A stretch of 64,000 nucleotides of DNA from Deroplatys truncata (taxonomy: Eukaryota; Arthropoda; Insecta; Mantodea; Mantidae): contig CM060978.1 in the NCBI GenBank assembly GCA_030765065.1, positions 111,519,692 through 111,583,691 on the forward strand. Reading direction: 5' to 3'. The notes beneath the pieces are model-generated. The model had not been told where the DNA came from, did no database searches, and saw only the letters and a program-made list of their open reading frames with translations. Positions 11,902-24,298 of this stretch are shown one piece after another (positions within the stretch are counted from its first letter, which is position 1; every line of letters starts with the position of its first letter). A program made the position numbers and the translations under genes.

Positions 11902-13544
11902 TGAGTTACATTCTCAAGAGTTCCTCTGCCCACTCTTCCATAAACTATAACTACTATAGCATATTATATCCATTTCTTGTTAATCAAGTAAACTTTTGCA
12001 GAAATGGCTTTATTACATATTTCATTGTAGGTATAAGAAGAATACAGTAACGGTTTACCAGTTACGCGAAATTAAATAAAATGCATTCATAATTAACAGA
12101 ACTTCACGGCTTTTCGCATAAAATTCAAAACGCACATTTTACGTCATGCAAGCATATTAAAATATTTGATATTTTGATCAAAATCATTCATACCATTTTT
12201 GAGAAAATAAAAAAGTAACGAAAAACTGTCCTTGTAAATGTAGTTTGGGGTGGACGATTTTTTTTGAAAGCATATTGTCGTATTCCTTGGAAGATGTCGA
12301 ACTTCAATAGCAAGTTTCGTATTTAACCAACTTTCGTTTTTTAGTTATGTGTCCATACGCAGATGACAGACATACAGAATCTTTTCTAAAATGCACTTTT
12401 TTAATTTAGGATGTTCTCTTCGGTATCGAGTGTTTGGGTGGAATTCAATAGTTCCTCTAGTTACTAATTGAGGCAGTGTTCTCAACACTTAAATGATTTC
12501 AGCCAAATTATATAAATATAAATTCAACAACAGTCCGCCTTGAAGCAATATGTGTATGTAATATTTTGTAAAATGTATGTAACAGTCATTGCATATGCTT
12601 ATATTATTGTATCCATGTGTAATAATGTTATGTGAATATATTACGTAATTTAATAATGTAGGAGCTGTGAGAATAAGTTAAACGTTGCTAACAATGAGGT
12701 AACAATGAGGTAACCTTGAGGCAATAATGAGTTTGAGAGTTTAAATGTTATTTGTGATTCTTGTGTGAAGCATTAATGTAATTTTAGCGACAAAAATAGC
12801 CAATCAACAACCAGAAAAAGCTTTAGTTAAATGAAGGTATTCTATTGGAGTAGGATTAGCCATTCAGAGACTTGAAATACAGAAATTTACAAGTTTAGAC
12901 GATTGAAATCTAGTCAGTTGCCTGCAGGCAGTGATTGTAACCGGATGCTTGTGGGTCCTCGAGAGATTTTATGCGTATTCGTGAGGGACGAAAAATAGTT
13001 TTACGTGGTAAAAAGTATAATTAATTAATAAAAAGAATCTCACAGCTCTCTATATCAGTGAAGCGCTATTTAATTTGTGTCAAGGATTAATAAAAAGGAG
13101 TGAATTAAAACTTAAAATCTGTGTAAGCCTACATTCTTGTCGCATCACGCTCTGCCAAGACTTCCATGTCTCTAACAATAATACTGACGCAGCCGAGGCA
13201 AATATAAATATATAATATCTAAAGAAACAGTCAAATTACAAAGTTAATATTTTTTTTTTAACTTGGGGCAAAGGCCACCTGAAAGTACATTTGGGGGGAA
13301 GGCTACCAGAAACTGTTTACTATACGTGCGGTTGCAACGACTACAATTTCGGTTCCCCAACCGTTGAAATATAATACAATTTCTTCAATACAAACTACTA
13401 CAAATTGACCCCCATACGTGGTGCAAACTCCTACAACAACGTAAACAACAAAATACATCATCTTCAAACTGACTTTCCATACGTAGCAGCAACAAACATT
13501 CTACTTCATAATAGGGAAATTGTGGAGAAAGTAGAAATGAGCAT
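11902..13544 (+). mobile_element. R1 repeat copy 3, split by an LTR-like insertion
   Basis: The 5' end GAGTTACATTCTCAAGAG is at 11902. Landmarks include 'cttgttaatcaagtaaac', 'caaaatcattcatacc', 'cctctagttactaat' and, after the insertion, 'gtggagaaagtagaaatg' at 13525-13544, which is the R1 3' end. The two halves are separated by a TG...CA element with a TAAT target duplication. Confidence 0.82.
12469..13508 (+). mobile_element. LTR-like TG...CA element (solo LTR?), copy A
   Basis: Begins TGAGGCAGTGTTCTCAACAC, ends TTCTACTTCA, and is flanked by a perfect 4-bp duplication TAAT (12465-12468 and 13509-13512). About 1,040 bp. It is homologous along its length to the element at 57705-58736; shared blocks include 'aatttaataatgtaggagct', 'ctctctatatcagtgaagcg' and 'ctaacaataatactgacgca'. 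Its end carries imperfect repeats ('caaattgacccccatacg', 'caaactgactttccatac') resembling an LTR terminus followed by a primer-binding site. No coding region. TG/CA ends and a 4-bp duplication fit a Ty3/Gypsy-type solo LTR. Confidence 0.8.
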
Positions 13545-14241
13545 CTGCCTAAAATAGTTTTCCGTTAATTCTCCACACTTTTACTTACATCAGATACTGT
13601 ATTTATAATGCTCTCCTCTTTGTAGTTTAAAATCTAAAGGAAAAGTATCCTGTATAAACCGCTAAAAGAAACATTTTCTTAAAAAGGGTCAATTCCCCAG
13701 TTTTAAATAAGTATATACTTTTCATCCTCACTAATTTTCCTATGAATAAGAATTAAAAAAGTAATGTAATTAATTTTCGTAAAATATTTAATCAAACGAT
13801 GGAATTGCATATGTTAATAGAACAAGACCAGTAACAATAATTTATATTAATTTATTTTACAAATTTTTTCTCTTTGTAAAAGTGAAATGACTTCTTGTGC
13901 CAGTTGCCTTATTCAGTCGATGACATTTGTGACGCTTATCAGTAAGCCGCCCGCATAGTTACCCAGTGTCAGGGTCTCGAATTGATAACGCCCTAAACAC
14001 GCAAAACTTTCTCCCCCACTAATGATACAAAAAAACATTTGGCTGTCTAGTCCAACATTTGCTGCACGAGTTAACAGCCAGAGAATTAAATTTATCAGAG
14101 GCATATAGAAAACAATATAGTGAGTTGATTTAAGGAACTAAATCCTCAAAATCTTTTGAAAAACGTTTCGTCATTCAGTACGCAGAAAGTGCACACAGGG
14201 TAAATTGGGAAGAGGCGTAATAACCTTTTTAAGAGTTGCTG
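13545..14241. other. Unassigned AT-rich sequence
   Basis: No gene. The minus-strand frame at 13913-14104 has no recognisable domain. A moderately GC-richer patch at 13900-14000 could be an old SINE head, but I cannot support that. Confidence 0.35.
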
Positions 14242-14403
14242 CATTTTCACTTTCCCTGCCACTGACTTAGTAGGTAGAAAAAGTATTGTATTCCACCCAA
14301 ATATTCAATCTCGAGATTTCACCAGAGACAAACATTTTGAGGACTCTGAATCCAACAAGGCTTTTTAGAAAAACGTCCGTTAGAGAGAGGGAGAAAGCGG
14401 GAT

Positions 14404-14406
<3 letters not shown>

Positions 14407-14462
<56 letters not shown>
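14407..14462. repeat. (GT)n microsatellite inside R1
   Basis: Uninterrupted GT dinucleotides, on the opposite strand to the AC tracts of plus-oriented R1 copies and at the same internal site. It creates a spurious Cys-Val open frame. Confidence 0.97.
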
Positions 14463-14465
<3 letters not shown>

Positions 14466-15039
14466 CGGGAGGTTGAAGAGCATAACTATAACGAAATGCC
14501 GGGTACATATCACACTTGGTGTTTTAGTTCACTATCTTCCAAATTTGTGACACGAAGATTTTCAAGAAAGTTCCCCATTTCCCTAACTACTCTTCATATG
14601 GAAAATTTGTGGTTAGTTACACTTGATTTGAAGTTCATTTTTCTGCGTTTCTGTATGTTTTGACTTCCGGAAACTTTTGCATGAAGGTGTCTTTTTAGAA
14701 GAATTTTATTTGAATGAAGAAGAATTTCAATTGACGGCGATACACGAATAATATAACACTAATAATATCAATTTTAGATACCTCTGATCCATTTTTGATT
14801 TTGTCAAAATGGTTCTAACGATCTTGAATTAAAATACAGTATGTTTAAGATGTTTGCAAGATTAATAAAACGTATATCTTGAATTTTCTGTGAACACCTT
14901 GTGAAGTCCTTTTCATTCCGAATGAACTTTGTATAATTGTTTTAGAATCGATAAACCGCGGAGAAGAGAAATATTACACGAAAAATGTAGGTTTTCTTAA
15001 AATACACAATGTATTTCAAAATAATGTATATGGTATTAA

Positions 15040-15404
15040 GTGGCCGAGTGGTTAGACCGCTCGCCTCCCACCGAGGCGGCCCGGGTTCAATCCCAAGGAC
15101 CTGCATGTGGGATTTGTGGTGGACGAAGCGGCGTCTGGGCGGGTTTTCTCCGGGTTCTCCGGTTTCCCCCGCCATTCATTCCACCAACTGCTCCATCATC
15201 ACCTTTCTTTTCATCCATTTCACCAACATTTCGTTTCATCTACTTCCTTCATCCTATACCAGGCATCGGGCTGATCACCCATCCTGGATGCTCTGTGTGA
15301 TCCATTAGTGTCTGCTCCTCGACGGGCCTCTGACCCCAGGCTCCCGCCTGTAAGTACTGGGGGTGTAAGTCCTACATAAGAGGAGGGTAAACAGATAATG
15401 AATG
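15040..15404 (+). mobile_element. tRNA-derived SINE (family SINE1), copy 1
   Basis: The head reads GTGGCCGAGTGGTTAGACCG (A-box region) and later GGGTTCAATCCC (B-box). The GC-rich body is near-identical to the copy at 33145, and the 3' tail is (AATG)n. A perfect 17-bp target duplication, AATGTATATGGTATTAA, flanks it at 15023-15039 and 15405-15421. It is nested in R1 copy 4. Two overlapping open frames inside it recur in the second copy but reflect repeat homology, not a protein gene. Confidence 0.95.
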
Positions 15405-15736
15405 AATGTATATGGTATTAAACCTTTCCGAGATATTCGTTATTATTGGTTTGGATTTTTCAAAACTTTTACATCCTTTGAAGCGCTAAGGCATTATTGT
15501 TTTATTTCTTGTGTTATGCAAAAATCATGGAATTTCAAAGCCAAAACCCTTTTAAAGATTAGAATAATGCCTCAGCCTCCTGCATCTCCCTTGCACTTAC
15601 TATGAATTGTGTAATTTAAAAACTTCTGCAAACGTTTATCTCATTAATAAGAAGTAGCTAGAAAAAAGAAGCTTTTGTGAGTATAATTTGTATAGGAGAT
15701 AAACAATGTTGGCAGAGAAAATCATATGAATGTAAG

Positions 15737-16175
15737 AAGACTTTTTTTCCAATTTTTCAGCGATACATGCGTCAGGGTTTTATAGCACCATGTGCTATGT
15801 AGATATACGTTAAAATGATGAGAATGCTAAGTATATATAGATCACTTTTTATTTATACTAGTTCTAAAATAATGAACCAGAAATAATTGCCGTCACAGCA
15901 TATTTCTCCCCCTCCCTCCCTCTCTAGCTCTCTCTCTCTCTCTCTCTTCCTTTCCCTTTATCACACTCTCAGTAAAATTTAGATGTTAAGCTATCAAAAC
16001 CAGCAATATAAGTGCTGTTTCTGCTATGTTAGCAAACATTAAGCACAAATAACGATTTTAATACTATACAGATTTAGGATAGGTAATGTCTGTTGTACTA
16101 TACTACTGGTGCCGGAAAACGCTAATAAAAAGTGCAGAATTTTATTATTATACACGAAAAATTACTGGTTTACAG
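15737..16175. other. Unassigned sequence with a CT-rich microsatellite
   Basis: Contains an imperfect CT tract at about 15908-15948. Otherwise AT-rich with no recognised feature. Confidence 0.5.
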
Positions 16176-17310
16176 GAATGTTCTGAAAGTTCTTGGCCCG
16201 AACTCAGAAATGTCGTAAAGATAGCCAAATTACTATGATAGCTATAATCCGTTTAATGGCTATTGTAAAGTTCAGATGCGCAAGTGTGGTCATTTGTTTA
16301 TGAAGATGTATGATGTAAAACTAGTGTTGAAATTTGCTACAAAATCAATACAACTGAAATACGAGCTGCGATCAAGTAATTCGTGATGAAGTGTTAAATC
16401 ACAACAGAAATACATAAGGAGTTAAATATGACAGCATTCTCCCCCTTCGTTTTCGATGGTTTAAAAGTGAGTTGCTGAATTTAAGCTTGGTTTGTGCATC
16501 TATGCAAGATAATGGACGTTAGTGACGTCCCAAAATCGCCACGACACAAGATTGTGACAAAATTTCACAATTAACATACTCAGTGATCGGCGAGTGGAAC
16601 GCGAACTGGGTGACATTGCGAAGACCTCGATAGGCCGTGTTCACTACATTTTGCATCAAGTTTTGTCTATGGGAAGGATTCCCGCTAGAAGGATGCCGTG
16701 CTTGTTAAAAATGGACATTTCTCACCAGTGAGTCTCTCCGCTGTGTCATAAGAGTAGGTAAAACATGAATTGATAACTACACACCTGAGAGGAAGGAGCA
16801 GTCCATGGATGACAGCAGGTGAACGTGCAACATAGGAAAAGCCATGACTACAGTTTTCTGGTATTCTCACTGTGTGATGCTCGTTGACTACCTCCAGAAG
16901 GGCAAAATCCTCACCGGGAAGTATTACCTACGCTTATTATGGACCAATTGAAGAATGTTAAACGTTCACACCTTGCGAAAAAGATAGTTTTGTTTCATTA
17001 CGATAATGCACCTTCGCACACGTCTGGGATTGTTGCTGCAAAACTGCATGACGTTCGTTTCCAAGTGCTTCCACATCCGCCATATTCGCCGGATTTGGCT
17101 TCCAGCTATTTACTTTCCGAACCGAAAGCTTAAAGAATGGTTGGTGGACGAAGATTCACATTAAAGGATGAGTTTGAAGTTGAGACAGATGCTCATTTTG
17201 GACAAATCTTATTTTACTGGGGATATTAAAAACTTGGAAACTGGTTCGAATAAAAGTACCGTTTTACAAGGTGACTATGGAGGAAAAAAGGAAACATTTG
17301 TCTTAAATGT
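16176..17310 (+). pseudogene. Mariner transposase pseudogene
   Basis: Mariner blocks appear in order in shifted frames: EIRAAIK near 16358, TTEIHKELNMT near 16400, DIAKTSIGRVHYILHQ near 16610, HYDNAPSHTS near 16998 (second catalytic Asp), VLPHPPYSPDLA near 17066 (third Asp in YSPDLA), AHFGQI and DKSYF near 17195, and VLQGDY near 17262. These match a full-length mariner transposase of about 345 residues with a D,D34D catalytic triad. Stops and frameshifts throughout make it inactive. Terminal repeats could not be placed confidently; sequence near 16180 (GTTCTGAAAGTTCTTGG) may be the left end. Confidence 0.85.
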
Positions 17311-18200
17311 TGCGTTTTCTTGCTCAAGCCGAGAATGTTTAAAACGACACTCGTACATACTGAAAAATAACAAAGACATTTCTGCAACTCTTAAAAACAA
17401 TAATTTCATAGAAGTTCTGTGTGTAACAAAACGTCTCAGAAAAATTATGCCAAATTTTGTTACGGAAAACCTTTCACAAAAAGCAAGCGCAGTATATCTA
17501 AAGTTTTGTGCCTCATTGTAAAATCTTTGAGAAAGTGGTTAAAGCGTCATATAAACAATTCTCTAAAGAAAGTTAATAATATTGCATTCTAGCTTTAGTA
17601 GCAATGTCCGTAAAATAGGCCATCAGCGCAGCTCCGTTAGACCTCTAAATTCTCGAACATCGTCAGAATGTAGGCTCTAATCCAAATTTAAAACTGATTC
17701 ACATCTCCGTTACACATTGAGATTTGCACCGTCGCAATATCAATATTTTGGGGTTGTTGACCTACATGGTTTACACTTAAAATGAGGCCTTGGCTGGAGC
17801 GTATTACCATAATCATCTGCCTACCGGAAAAAACTGATAACTTATGTATGTAGATGCTTTGAAAGTATTCCATAGGTGATGTGATGCATCTTTTAACGTC
17901 CACAGCACTGCAAGATGCACTTAGAAAAGAGTGCTTCCCTACAGGAGGTTCACAAAAGTTGGATATTACACTTCTCTCTTCTTCCTCAGAGAATCTTGTT
18001 CATCCATGATAATTATCTAAGGAATGTAAAATTACTCATTTTGTAACACTTCTTTGAGAACTGCTCAGTAACTAGTCCTTTGATTGACATATTCCTTGAA
18101 GATTGTGCAAGGCGCTGCACAATTTATTCATCCTCTGTGCTTTCCTTAGAGATAACTAAGTGCTGAAAAACTATCCCTACTTTGGTTAAAAAAATCTGAT
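17311..18200. other. Unassigned sequence downstream of the mariner remnant
   Basis: The open frame continuing to 17521 has no mariner similarity beyond about 17310. Sequence at 17610-17690 has a vague tRNA-like look (CTCCGTTAGACC) but is too weak to call. Confidence 0.35.
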
Positions 18201-18908
18201 GTGTTACACTCACATGACTTTCTCTACTCTTGTACAAATTATTTTTACAAACGCTTATTCTCCATCTACTTCATGTTAATCGAGATAAACATTTGCAGAC
18301 TCTATCTTATTGCTAATTTTCTTGTAGATGTAAGGGGAAAATATATTTACAAGGGCAATATAGAAAAACAGTAGCCTTTACACATACATATCTCTTAATA
18401 GCTGGTTGCTAGGTGCAGCACCATTCCCTTTGCCACAGATTGTAACTCTTTGCATATCCAAGACAAAACAAGCAATATCTCGAAAACGGTTCAATCAACA
18501 AAAGAAATGTATATGACATAAGTTGTGTATTTTAACGCGATCTACATTTTGTGTGTAGTAAAATTTTGTCTATCTCTTATGGTTTACCAGTTATGCAAAA
18601 GTCGTTCACAATGAAGAATACTTTTGGAGACATTCCCAGAAAATTCGAGATATACATTTCATTTCTCATGACTTTATCTTAAACATATGATATTTTCATC
18701 AAAATCGTTAGAGCCATTTTTGAGAAAATTAAAATTTTCGAAAAATCTTCCATGTAAAGGGTAGTCTGGGGTGGGGGGATTTTCTTGAAAACCTTCGTGT
18801 CGCATCTCTGGAAGATACTGAACGTAAATACCAAGTTTGGTGTTTATCCGACTGTTCGTTTTTGAGTTATGCTGTTCACAGACACACACAGACACACACA
18901 CACACACA

Positions 18909-18945
<37 letters not shown>

Positions 18946-19088
18946 ACACACGGACATGTTTCCAAAAATGCTTTTTTTGGATTCAGGAGGTCTCAAAACA
19001 TGTATTTCCGGTGAAATCTCGGTATCGAATTTTTGGGTGGAATGCAATACTTCCCCTACTTACTATACGTAGTAGAGAAAGTAAAAAT
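18201..19088 (+). mobile_element. R1 repeat copy 5, full length
   Basis: Best complete copy, about 888 bp. The 5' end is GTGTTACACTCACATGAC followed by TTTCTCTAC. All internal landmarks are present, including 'cgaaaacggttcaatc', 'tatggtttaccagttatgc', 'caaaatcgttagagcc' and 'cttcgtgtcgcatctctgg'. An AC tract follows at about 18882-18950, and the 3' end is GTAGTAGAGAAAGTAAAAAT. The terminal ACTTTCTCTAC / GTAGAGAAAGT pair is inverted. No long open frame, so the element is non-autonomous. Confidence 0.88.
18882..18950. repeat. (AC)n microsatellite inside R1 copy 5
   Basis: AC dinucleotides broken by AGAC interruptions, preceded by 'gctgttcacagacacacaca'. Copy 6 has only GACAGACAGACACACAGAC at the homologous place. 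Confidence 0.95.
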
Positions 19089-19131
19089 GAATAACAAATT
19101 CCCATTTGAGAAAAAGTATTGAAAAATTTAA

Positions 19132-19703
19132 GGGAATAACAAGTAATATCTCGAAAATGGTTCACTCAAAAAAAAAAAACGTATATGACATAAATTGTGT
19201 ATTTTAACGCGATCTACATTTTTTGTGCAGTAAAATTTTGTCTATCTCTTATGGTTTACCAGTTATGCAAAAGTCGTTCACAATAAAGAATACTTTTGGA
19301 GACATTCCCAGGAAATTCAAGATATACATTTTATTTGTCATAAAATATTTTAAACATATGATATTTTAATCAAAATCGTTAGAGCCATTTTTGAGAAAAT
19401 TAAAATTTTCGAAAAATATTCCATGTAAAGGGTACTCTGGGGTGGGGGATTTTCTTGAAAACCTTCGTGTCGCATCCTTGGAAGATACTGAACCTAAATA
19501 CCAAGTTTGGTGTTTATCCGACTGTTCGTTTCTGAGTTATGCAGTTCACAGACAGACAGACACACAGACATGTTTCCAAAAATGCTTTTTGTTGGATTCA
19601 GGGGGTCACAAAACATGTATTTCCGGCGAAATCTCGGTATCGAATTTTTGGGTGGAATACAATACTTCCCCTACTTACTATACGTAGTAGAGAAAGTAAA
19701 AAT
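19132..19703 (+). mobile_element. R1 repeat copy 6, tandem with copy 5
   Basis: Direct repeat of the 3' two-thirds of copy 5 at an offset of about 667 bp, beginning near 'gtaatatctcgaaaatggtt'. Similarity is high, with stretches longer than 40 bp identical. Ends GTAGTAGAGAAAGTAAAAAT like copy 5. It lacks the 5' third, which fits a tandem duplication. Confidence 0.88.
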
Positions 19704-22456
19704 AGAAGGAAAATCTTTGCTGAAGGTGGCATTCATCATATTTAATGGTGCTATATACATATTTTAGAAGTTGATCATGGTTCGATCACAATGTGCACAC
19801 ACAGATTTTTAGAAGTCTTCTAAGCGTTATTAGCATGCCAAACCATAGATTAGTTTAATGTTGCTTAGTGCAATTAATGCCTATTGCCTATTTTATTGGT
19901 TTTGTTTTGGTGTCAGAAGATATGCTCTAAAAATTCAAATGAATGTTTCCTCAGATATGTGAAGCATAAATGGCATGCAATAAAACTCATTTTCTCTTTT
20001 TCGTTTTAGCGACCAGTGTTTAGGATGCCTGACTGATTTTATGCATGCTCATAACGGTATAATGAGCGTTCACACTGCCGATCTAACAATTATGGGCAAT
20101 TTGACTCATAATGATGATGGGTTAGTTCGGAAGGGAAAACGGAAAAAAAAACATAACACGAACCTACACATTATATTAATGTACGTACATCTCCAGATTT
20201 TTTTTAACACAAAATGGAAGCATAACTATACATTAGGTAGAATGCTAAAAGGCGACTTTTTGAACAAATGAAATAAATAAATAAATATATATAAACATTT
20301 TAAAGAAATCATACCTATTAAGAGTAATTATAAATCATTACAGCATATACAAGAAAATGTATGAAGAAAACGCAGTGATACATTTTTAATTACATAACAT
20401 ATTAAAAATTCATTTTAAAGAATAAATTGCGTTTTCAATCAAGTTTCGAAAAATGTGAAATTTAAAATTGAAAGACTTAATGGAAAATAAATTATATAGA
20501 GTTTGTAGTAAATATAAGCTGAGTAGGCAAAGGGATTTTGAGAAGCTTAAGACACTAAGAGATTAAAATTTGCAGTAAATACCACTACAATGCTTCGACA
20601 TGTATTTATACACGGGTTTAAAACAGCTGTAAAATAACGCTTACAAAAATAAACAAATACAAATTAAACAAAAAATTAAAAATCGAATGCTTGAAAAACT
20701 AAAATCTATGTATTTCACTTGCTTTTCGCCATAAAGTACCCTGGAGATATGTTACGAGTTACTTTCGTAAGATCAATTCAAAGCAGTGCTTATTGCGGAT
20801 ATTTATATGATACTACCAGCAGTACTACAGTTCTTGATCATAGAGCAAGTTTAATTCCCCTGCTCGATTCCCGATTAGAACAAGCTGGTGTAAGTTTTTG
20901 CCTTGGCAGAAGTAGAAAATTATTGTATTCCTTCTAAGTAGTCCTAAGTTTTCCGTGAAGATTACGAGATACTTTATTCCAATGAAAATTTCACACAAGT
21001 GGGAAATTTGAATGTCCCTCATCGGCTAATTGCTTCCAATTGAACGGAGAAAGCTGATACAAGGATCAGGTAACACTGTAAACAAGGTACAAGTGAACGT
21101 AAAGAAGGAAAGATAACATCAGCTCCGTGTAGGTAAACACAGGTGAACTAATCTTTATCCAATTAAATGTAGTAAACAGAGCGCGTCCTTGTGCGACAGG
21201 CGGTATTTGTCAACGCGTTAGCCGGAACATATTTAACGTCGTGCTGCGGTCGACTGCTCACTGAATCCCCTGTAGCCTGATCATCTGTGTCGCCTTTAGG
21301 CGATGACTGTACATTCAATACACGGCCTCATTACATTTATTCTGAGGGACAGGCAGGCCAAGTGATGTTATTTAAATGTGGTGACTTGGATGACCATGGG
21401 GGTCACGACCCTTCTACTCGGGGCTAAGTAGGAACAGCCTGCTCCTAATGCAAGTTACGAGCATCTTCTCTTTGGGGCAAGAACGGACCAAGAGACGTCT
21501 TGTCTTGGCGCCGTGCCGCCTGGAGGATCATAAAAATAACAGCACAGGCACTGAGGACAAAGTTACGAAGGAGAAAGAATTGAAGTCGAGGAACACTAAA
21601 GGGGATAGATGAATGCATATATAATACCGAGTTCTATACGCCTATAAACCAAAAGCGCTGATTAGCGTTGCGAAAAACACTATAAAGCAAACTATTAAAT
21701 AAAACATCCGCTAACATTTGGGTCGAAAATATCACTTTTAAATTTAACGTTTCGGTAACTCAGATTACACTTCGTGTTGCGTCATCATCCAATTAATTTC
21801 GTGAATACATTATCGTTTGATACAGTCAGTGAGTGAAAGTAACAAATATAGGATACAAGGAATGCTCATTTTAGGTTGGTTAGTGACAACTGAGCAAAAG
21901 ATACCCAGACCCCGTAAGAACCGCACTAGATAAACAAACTTGCGCACATGCGTGCTGATTCTTCACTCCACACAAGCTTGAATCTCCACTCTTGTTTCAA
22001 GCTCTTTAAAGGCCACCGTTTGCAACTGATTGGAGTTAAAGGAAGAAGCCTTCGAGTAACAACGTGGTTTCGATACCCAACCAATCAGCAACGATGTTGT
22101 GTTCCATATAACCACAAATAGTTACGCTCCTACCATCAAATCGCGAAAAAATACGGCCATGACTATTGTTCAAGGATGTAACACTGTACTCGCAGCAACA
22201 TATTCCTATAACTCTTCTGACTTCCATAGAATCGGCTTTTAAACTAAGTATTTAAGCGTGCTACATAAGAATTATATTGGCAATATTTTAGTGAGTGAGT
22301 GGAATCCTCTCCTTGCAGCGAGTAAATGTGCTGCAATTCACGTGCCGAACTTCTGATATTTTTCGATAGTTGATTGTACATTGCCATAATTCATAAATCC
22401 ATCTAGTTAAACTTATCAGCAAACGGAAAATACAGAACTATCTTTGAAACAAAACC
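19704..22456. other. Unassigned sequence
   Basis: No domain-bearing frame. The 76-codon frame at 20041-20271 follows a pyrimidine-rich tract ending 'tcgttttag', which resembles a splice acceptor, but its product is not recognised. GC-richer patches at 21170-21300 and 21470-21540 hold no recognisable element. Confidence 0.35.
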
Positions 22457-22502
22457 GAGTGAGTGAGTGAGTGAGTGAGTGAGTGAGTGAGTGAGTGAGT
22501 GG
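22457..22502. repeat. (GAGT)n microsatellite
   Basis: About eleven GAGT units, followed directly by 'ggggtttaagggcccgtcga', which looks like an old repeat tail. Confidence 0.95.
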
Positions 22503-23301
22503 GGTTTAAGGGCCCGTCGACAACTAGGTCATTAGGGCCAGTACAAAAACGATCTTTATGCATATTGTTACGGAAAAAATGTCGCGCTTCCTGCTATTGG
22601 GCTTGGTAAATCATAAGACATCATGATTCCTTGGAATTACTCATAAATTAAATTTTGGGAATCTCAGAGCCCATTTTTGTAGCGTTATAGAACATTTTTC
22701 AAAGAAGAACAACTGTGGCGAGATGTCGGCTCTAAATCAATTCGTTTCGAGAGGATGCACCGACATTTGGAAGAGGGCGAATCACTTCATGTTTCTGTGG
22801 TGCTCGCGTTTGTAACACTGCTGAAGTGGAAGCGACTACATTTAGTTTGGGCTATGCTATGTGAACTGTAATTGTTAATTAAATTCTTAGGCGTTTTCTT
22901 TGATCAATAACAATGCATATTTACACTAAACAGAGAGAGAATCTCGAGAGTCTATTCTCAAGGGTAATCTGTCACTTGTTCTGCTGTTGCACGACATTGT
23001 GCTTTCTTGTAGCGTGTATCTCAGACACCAAAAGACAACAGTTTGCGAGACCCTTGCAAACCACGGAGTAAACTAATTGTTTTAAGGTCAACATACAAAT
23101 TCTAACTTTCATCCTGTTATTTTAACACGCTATACTTTCAAGACTTAAAGGCAGTAGGAAAAAAAACACTTGAAACTACATTTTACATAGTATTTATCAA
23201 CAGAATGGATTAAGGCACAAAACCATAAAAATCTCGCTCACAGAAACGAATATCTTTAAGCTAGCCAAAATAACTTTCTGCATCATCTATCTATTGCAGG
23301 T
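22503..23301. other. Unassigned sequence
   Basis: The first 50 bases ('ttaagggcccgtcgac', 'aactaggtcattagggcc') look like a repeat terminus adjoining the GAGT tract. No gene is seen in the rest. Confidence 0.35.
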
Positions 23302-23873
23302 ATCAGTATTGCATCGCACCCAAAAATTTAATATTGGAATTTCACAGAAACACAGGTTTTGATGTCCACTTCCCCCCCAGAATACATTGATAAAAAAAGG
23401 TCCGTGCGCATTTGTGTGTATGTGTCAGCAGTATAACTCGAAAATAATTAGGATGAATTCCAAAACTTCGTGTTGCAACCTTGAGGGATACTAAACTACG
23501 AAGATTTTCGCGAAATTCCCTAATCCCTTCACATGGAAAAATATTCCTTAACTGCTTTCTAATTTTCTCAAAAACAAATTCAACGATTGTGATTAAAATA
23601 TCAGACATTTAAGACATTCCCATGACTAATAAATTGTACATATTGAATTTTCTGTAGACAGCTTATGAAATTCTCTTCATTCGATTGAGTTTTGTATTAT
23701 CTTAGGTAACTGGCAAACTGCAAGAGATAGGCAAAAACTTATTCAGGAAAATTGCCATCTTAGTAACATTTATCTATTTCAAATTCTGTTATGGCATTAA
23801 CCATTTCCGAGATATTCTCTGTTAATTTGAATGTCCACTATTTTAATAGTAAAATTGTTGTGTGTTAAGTCAC

Positions 23874-23904
<31 letters not shown>

Positions 23905-24000
23905 TTTTCTCACGAGGTCATGGTAAAAGTATGCTGTAGCGAAATGGCTTTTAAACATTTGCTTACGCTCCTTTGTAGCTATAAGAAAATGCATACCAAC
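23302..24000 (-). mobile_element. R1 repeat copy 7, diverged
   Basis: Reverse R1 order: 'catcgcacccaaaaatttaa', 'agtataactcgaaaataatt', 'cttcgtgttgcaaccttgag', 'cccttcacatggaaaaatat', 'ttaaccatttccgagatatt'. A further 5' part around 23910-24000 resembles copy 14. An ATT microsatellite lies at 23873-23903. The terminal motifs are degraded. Confidence 0.72.
23873..23903. repeat. (ATT)n microsatellite
   Basis: About ten ATT units. They encode a meaningless poly-Asn run on the minus strand. Confidence 0.95.
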
Positions 24001-24298
24001 TATTTCGGGCAACATTTATTATGTTTAAGAGAAAGTAGACTTTATAATGATTAATTCGCATTAGTCTAAATTGTAACTGTAATTACGTAAGCAACAACGT
24101 AATCTGCAGGATTCTGAGTAGCAACTGCAGAAGCGCAGTAGGATATTAGAAAGACAGTGCAACGAAGTGAGTTTTCTGATGAATCTATTCACAATTATGA
24201 CAGTTTTATTCGCATGGCTCATTGGGATTACAGGTGTTGTTTTGTCTACTCTATGCTGTTACATATGCATATGATAAGGAGTTATTCGCAGGCGTAAC

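Larger units (their letters stand above)
14242..15736 (-). mobile_element. R1 repeat copy 4, interrupted by a SINE
   Basis: Reads in reverse R1 order: 'attttcactttccctgcc', 'attgtattccacccaaatat', a GT microsatellite, 'acacgaagattttcaagaaa', 'cattccgaatgaactttg', 'ataaaccgcggagaagag', then past the SINE 'cctttccgagatattcg', and finally the 5' end 'atcatatgaatgtaagaag' at about 15736. One of the fullest copies. Confidence 0.82.

Noticed and set aside
14286-14663. Cys/Val- or His/Thr-rich open frames at 14286, 18674-19094, 46528 and 48285-48596.
   Set aside because: Produced by AC/GT microsatellites inside R1 copies.
15040-15115. tRNA-gene-like heads at the SINEs (15040, 33145, 24299, 52984, 32536 and minus-strand ones).
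   Set aside because: They carry A- and B-boxes but continue into SINE bodies with tails and target duplications, and no complete cloverleaf with acceptor stem closure was evident.
15040-15300. Open frames recurring nearly unchanged at 15040-15300 and 33155-33415, looking like a conserved 86-residue protein.
   Set aside because: They lie wholly in two copies of the tRNA-derived SINE1. The conservation is repeat homology, and start and stop coincide with SINE features.
19391-19767. Overlapping plus-strand frames of 68-98 codons in the 18.8-19.8 kb region with matching protein pieces.
   Set aside because: They are translations of tandem R1 copies, and the matching residues just reflect DNA repeat similarity.
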